DNA of 64,000 nucleotides from Actinotalea solisilvae. GTDB lineage: Bacteria > Actinomycetota > Actinomycetes > Actinomycetales > Cellulomonadaceae. The DNA lies in the NCBI RefSeq assembly GCF_016464425.1, contig NZ_JADDKQ010000001.1, forward strand, positions 479,862 through 543,861, read 5' to 3'. A model generated the notes under the pieces. It made no database searches. It was not told the DNA's origin and was given only the letters and a program-made list of their open reading frames with translations. This document shows positions 60,813-64,000 of the stretch, piece by piece (the stretch's first letter is position 1; each line of letters opens with the position of its first letter). A program made the translations under genes and the position numbers.

Positions 60813-61133
60813 GTGACCTCCTCCGCGCGCCGCGAAACGGCCCGCACGTCCTGCCGACCTGCTCCGCCCGTGCTCTCGTCCTCCTGCCGACCTGCCCGAC
60901 GCGGCGCTGGCGCCCGCCCCGACCGCGCGCTGCGCGGTCCAAGGTGCGTCGGTCACGGTGCCGCCACCCCCGGGCAGTCCCGGCGGTGAGGACCCGCGTG
61001 GCACCGAGCCCCGCGTCAGGACGGGCACGCCCGCCTCCCGACGGCGCGTGCCGCGTCCGCTCCCCACGCTACCCGGCGGCGACCGCCCGGGCCCGGAGCC
61101 CACAGGTCCGAGTCGCGCGGGGCCGCCGCCGGC
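60813..61133. other. Gene-free stretch of 321 bases
   Basis: No gene is seen on either strand. It contains two copies of CTGCCGACCTGC (near 60850 and 60890) and a minus-strand TAGCGT at 61071-61066 that could be the -10 of the small gene-tlyA operon, which would then have a leader of roughly 250 bases. Confidence 0.45.
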
Positions 61134-62150
61134 TCAGCCCTGCGGTGCTGCGAGCTCCGGCACGCTCGCCGGGTCGACCGAGCCGCCCGCGTCGTGCTCC
61201 GCCCACACGGCAGCGCACGCCGCACGCGCGACGTCAAGCGCGTCGCTCGCGTCCCCGTCGCGGAGCTCGAGCCGGCCGTCCCGCACCGTCGCGGCTGCGC
61301 GGCCGCACGTCCACCAGCCGTCCCGCAGGGCGGGCGCCTCGTGGCTCGTGTGCAGGCTGCGCAGGTCCGCGCCGAGGAAGGAGGGTCGTTCGCCCGGCGC
61401 GGCGAGCACCGCGTCGCGCGCCGAGCTCACGCCCGTGAGGACGTGCAGGCCGGCGAAGCCGGCCGCGCGCGCTCCCCCGAGGTCGGTGTCGAGCCGGTCG
61501 CCGACGACGAGCGGCCGGACCGCTCCACGCCGCTCGGCCGCGAGGGCGAACATCGTCGGCTCGGGCTTGCCCGCGCTCACGGGGTCGACGCCCGTCGCCG
61601 CACGCACCACGCCGACCAGGGACCCGTTGCCGGGCGCGATGCCCCGCTCGTTCGGGAGCGTGAGGTCGAGGTTGCTCGCGACGTACCAGGCGCCACGCTG
61701 CACGGCGTAGGCAGCCTCCGCGAGCTGCGTCCACCCGACCTCGGGCGCGAACCCCTGGACGACGGCGACCGGCCGGTCATCGGCCGAGGTCACGACCTCG
61801 AAGCCGGCGGCGCGCACCGCGGTCACGAGCCCCGCCCCGCCGACGACGAGCACCCGGTCCCCGGGCGAGAGCCTGCCCGCGAGCACGGCCGCGGCGGCCT
61901 GCGCGGCCGTCATGACCTCGTCCGGACGTGCCGGGATCCCGAGCCCGGTGAGCTGGTCCGCGACCGTCTCCGGTTCGCGCGACGCGTTGTTGGTCACGAA
62001 GACGAGGCCCATCCCGGCGTCGCGGGCGGCGCCGAGGCTCTCGGCGGCGTGCGGGATCGGCTCCGGACCCCGGTAGGCGACCCCGTCGAGGTCCACGAGC
62101 GCGACGTCGTACTCGCTCGCCAGAGTGCGAGCGCAGGAGAGCAGCGTCAC
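61134..62150 (-). CDS. HAD-superfamily IIA (NagD-like) phosphatase
   Basis: A 338-residue HAD-IIA hydrolase of the NagD/p-nitrophenyl-phosphatase type. The nucleophile motif is ALVDLDGVAYRG (Asp about 19 and 21), FVTNNASREP is motif II, KPEPTMFALAAER is motif III, and VVGDRLDTDLGGARAAG is motif IV. A C-terminal extension of about 70 residues follows (from about residue 262), rich in Ala/Asp. The substrate is probably a sugar or nucleoside phosphate. It overlaps the TPR gene stop by 4 bases. Confidence 0.9.
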   Translation of the reverse strand: MTLLSCARTLASEYDVALVDLDGVAYRGPEPIPHAAESLGAARDAGMGLVFVTNNASREPETVADQLTGLGIPARPDEVMTAAQAAAAVLAGRLSPGDRVLVVGGAGLVTAVRAAGFEVVTSADDRPVAVVQGFAPEVGWTQLAEAAYAVQRGAWYVASNLDLTLPNERGIAPGNGSLVGVVRAATGVDPVSAGKPEPTMFALAAERRGAVRPLVVGDRLDTDLGGARAAGFAGLHVLTGVSSARDAVLAAPGERPSFLGADLRSLHTSHEAPALRDGWWTCGRAAATVRDGRLELRDGDASDALDVARAACAAVWAEHDAGGSVDPASVPELAAPQG

Positions 62151-63664
62151 CGGTCGCCCTCCTGGTCCTCGCCCGCGGCTCCGACACGCTCGGCCCCGCC
62201 ACCACCGTCGGCCCGCTCGTCCCCGTGCGCACCCGCGGCGGCCACCGCGACTCCTGCTCCCGCGGCGTCGCCGGCGCCCTCGTCGCTCCCGACCCCGGCG
62301 TTCCCAACCCCGGCGTTCCCGACCCCGGCGTTCCCAACCCCGGCGTTCCGGACCCCGGCGTTCCCGACCGCGGCGCTCCCGGCCTCGGCGTCCTCGTGGA
62401 GGTCGTAGACGACGACCTCGTCGTCCTCGTCCCCCAGGTCGGGCAACGTCGCCAGGAGGGCGTCGGCCTCGTCCTCACGCCCGGCGGCCCGCAGCGCATC
62501 GGCACGCGCACGGGCGACGCGCTCGGCCGGCTCGCCGACCGCCGCCTGGACCACGGGCGCACCGAGCGCCGCCAGCGCAGCGTCGGGGTCGCCGAGGTCC
62601 AGCCGAGCCCCGGCGACGACGATCGCGAGCTCCACCTTGAGGTCGTCGGGCAGGGCCCGCGCGGCGTCCTCCTGGGACAGCGCGATCGCCCGCTCGGGAC
62701 GGCCGAGCCCGCGCTCGCAGTCCGCGAGGAGAGGCAGGTGCTCGTCGGACCCGTTGAGCCGCCGCACCGTGCGCAGCTCCCGCAGCGCCTCGGCGTAGCG
62801 CCCGGTCCGGTACGCCGTGATGCCCGCGGCCTCGCGCACGACGTCGACCCGCCCCGCGCGACGCACCGCCGCCTGGGCGTGCTCGTACGCCAGCTCGGGC
62901 TCGGTGTCGAGCAGGCGGCCGGCCATCACGAGGTGGCGCGCGACGCCGTCGGCGTTGTCCTTGCTGAGCGTCCGGAGGCGACCCCGCGCCGCACGGTCCA
63001 GGTCGGCCGCGACGACGTCGTCCGGGAGGGGCGGGGGCACCGGGCCTCGCCCGCCCTCCGTCCCGGCGCGGATCACGCCTCGCGAGCTCGGGCTCTCGAC
63101 ACCCCGCGGCGCCCCGGCCCGGTCCGGCCGACCCCCGCGAACGGCACGCGTGCCGCCGCGCGGCCCACCGGAACCCGGCGAGGTCGGTCGCCGCGGACCA
63201 CCGTCACGGTCACCCGTCGCACCGCGCTCGGGACGCGAGCCACGCCCGGCGACGCCGTCGCGCGCGCCTCGTGCACGCTCGGCGGCACCGCCCGCACGAT
63301 CTGCGCCCCCGCCGCCTCCTGCACCCGTGGCACGGTGGGCACCCGACCCCCTGTGGTCACCGGTGCGCGCACCCGCGTCGCGGCCCCCGGCGTCGTACCG
63401 CGGCCCCGCCGCACGGCGCCCGTCGGACGTACCGCGGGACCCCGGCGCACCGCCGCGCTCACCACCACCACCACCCGACGTCCACGACGACCTGCCGCCG
63501 CCGCCCCCACCACGGCCACCCGCGGCCCGGTCCCCTGACGACGACCGGGAAGCCGCTCCACGCTCGGGGCGCGATCCTGGCGCTCGTCCGCCCGCCGCAG
63601 AACCCCGCACCGGGCGGTCCTCGGGCGATGCGCTACCCGTGCTGTCCTGTGACACCGACGGCAC
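62147..63664 (-). CDS. Tetratricopeptide-like protein with Gly/Arg-rich N-terminus
   Basis: A 505-residue protein. The first 200 residues are Gly/Arg/Ser-rich, low-complexity and presumably disordered, like RNA-binding RGG regions. From about 205 to 400 helical repeats resembling TPR motifs appear (VMAGRLLDTEPELAYEHAQA, ITAYRTGRYAEALRELRTVR, then similar units). Near the C-terminus a Gly-Asn-Ala-Gly-Val repeat encoded by a 15-bp tandem repeat occurs, then an acidic tail. GTG 63664 has a GAGAGGA site. It is first in the series leading to the HAD phosphatase and lies just beyond the rRNA operon end. Confidence 0.8.
   Translation of the reverse strand: MPSVSQDSTGSASPEDRPVRGSAAGGRAPGSRPERGAASRSSSGDRAAGGRGGGGGGRSSWTSGGGGGERGGAPGSRGTSDGRRAAGPRYDAGGRDAGARTGDHRGSGAHRATGAGGGGGADRAGGAAERARGARDGVAGRGSRPERGATGDRDGGPRRPTSPGSGGPRGGTRAVRGGRPDRAGAPRGVESPSSRGVIRAGTEGGRGPVPPPLPDDVVAADLDRAARGRLRTLSKDNADGVARHLVMAGRLLDTEPELAYEHAQAAVRRAGRVDVVREAAGITAYRTGRYAEALRELRTVRRLNGSDEHLPLLADCERGLGRPERAIALSQEDAARALPDDLKVELAIVVAGARLDLGDPDAALAALGAPVVQAAVGEPAERVARARADALRAAGREDEADALLATLPDLGDEDDEVVVYDLHEDAEAGSAAVGNAGVRNAGVGNAGVGNAGVGNAGVGSDEGAGDAAGAGVAVAAAGAHGDERADGGGGAERVGAAGEDQEGDR
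62291..62380 (-). repeat. 15-bp minisatellite, six copies
   Basis: Six consecutive 15-base units RACCCCGGCGTTCCC (plus-strand view), alternating GACCCC and AACCCC starts, lie in frame in the TPR gene and encode Gly-Asn/Asp-type-Ala-Gly-Val pentads on the minus strand. The last copy is diverged. Confidence 0.9.
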
Positions 63665-63890
63665 GTCCTCTCTTCTCGACTGATCTCATGGTCTCACGCA
63701 GCGCGGTCGCGCCTTCCGCCGCGCGACGCCGGCCTCGCTCGACACGATCCGGACGAGCCGAGCGACGGCCCACGCGCAGAGCCGGTCCACGCGCAGAGCC
63801 TCTCCAGGCGCAGCGTCGGTCCGGACGCGGCGCCGGTCGACAGGCTGCTCATCGCCGGAAATGCGCGCGGGATCGTGCCTGGAATGCACG

Positions 63891-63920
63891 AAGGCCGCCC
63901 CCGTTTCCGGGGGCGGCCTT
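63891..63920 (-). terminator. rRNA operon terminator hairpin
   Basis: On the minus strand AAGGCCGCCCCCG and CGGGGGCGGCCTT form a perfect 13-bp stem closed by a GAAA tetraloop (GNRA type), starting 10 bases beyond the 5S 3' end. Confidence 0.85.
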
Positions 63921-63930
63921 GTGAAGGAAT

Positions 63931-64000
63931 GTTCGGCGGCGACCTACTCTCCCACACAGTCTCCCGTGCAGTACCATCGGCGCAGAGGGGCTTAGCTTCC
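63931..64000 (-). rRNA. rrf: 5S ribosomal RNA, 3' part (gene cut by window edge)
   Basis: The last 70 bases of a 5S rRNA are present on the minus strand; the 5' part lies beyond the window. Diagnostic text is GGAAGCTAAGCCCCTC, GCGCCGATGGTACTGC and GTGGGAGAGTAGG, ending CGCCGCCGAAC as in actinobacterial 5S. It implies that an rRNA operon transcribed toward this window ends here. Confidence 0.96.

Noticed and set aside
62291..62380. Possible CRISPR-like array
   Set aside because: The units are 15 bp, have no spacers, and are in frame inside a protein gene. No cas gene is in the window.

Overview
This window is chromosomal DNA of a very high-G+C actinobacterium (Actinomycetota), most likely a Micrococcales relative of Cellulomonas. 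The evidence is codon use, the ImuA'-ImuB-DnaE2 mutasome under an actinobacterial LexA box, the GlgA/GlgC pair, a SufR-led suf operon beside an ABC pair and ctaA, steA/steB, and many promoters of the TAnnnT -10 type only 6-8 bases before a start codon (leaderless transcripts). The genus is an inference. No insertion sequence, integrase, prophage or CRISPR array was seen, so this looks like core chromosome with a few lineage-specific genes.

Layout. 1-2.5 kb: a truncated nucleotidyltransferase-like gene, a lipoprotein, tRNA-Leu(GAG) and an AI-2E family permease. 2.6-8.7 kb: the SOS mutagenesis cassette imuA'-imuB-dnaE2 with promoter and LexA operator. 8.9-11 kb: ArsR regulator plus SulP anion transporter. 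11-15.6 kb: a PEBP-like protein, a decayed regulator remnant, a YbaK-type editing domain protein, a GNAT protein, an LPXTG-type wall protein and an rRNA/tRNA 2'-O-methyltransferase. 15.6-24.4 kb: a two-subunit ABC exporter, NfeD/SPFH membrane proteins, an SQR-like flavoprotein, an ABC ATPase and an unknown protein. 24.4-27.7 kb: divergent glgA/glgC, then serB.

27.7-37.7 kb: fabG-fabI-sixA-glycoside hydrolase on the minus strand; DUF3099 protein, small Cys/His protein and SURF1 protein on the plus strand; an HTH protein and an ABC-F ATPase; a biotin transporter (bioY, bioM, bioN); a zinc metallopeptidase. 37.7-45 kb: Fe-S cluster operon sufR-B-D-Rieske-C-S-U-T, with a CAAC-N6-GTTG dyad in the sufR promoter. 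45-48.7 kb: divergent ABC-2 transporter, ctaA (heme A synthase) and a pentapeptide/DinB protein. 48.7-63.7 kb: one long minus-strand series, TPR protein - HAD phosphatase - small protein - tlyA - nadK - recN - steA - steB - MraY/WecA-like - murJ/glycosyltransferase - pyrG - NUDIX hydrolase, mostly with 4-base overlaps. The window ends in the 3' part of a 5S rRNA gene and its terminator.

The most notable points are: an uninterrupted reading frame joining MurJ to a GT4 glycosyltransferase; a perfect 19-bp inverted repeat after the ABC exporter; the LexA and SufR operators placed on recognisable promoters; four in-frame short tandem repeats (SulP, SufR tail, SteB tail, TPR protein); and a frameshifted SARP/BTAD-like remnant. 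I did not see a clearly new multi-gene system.
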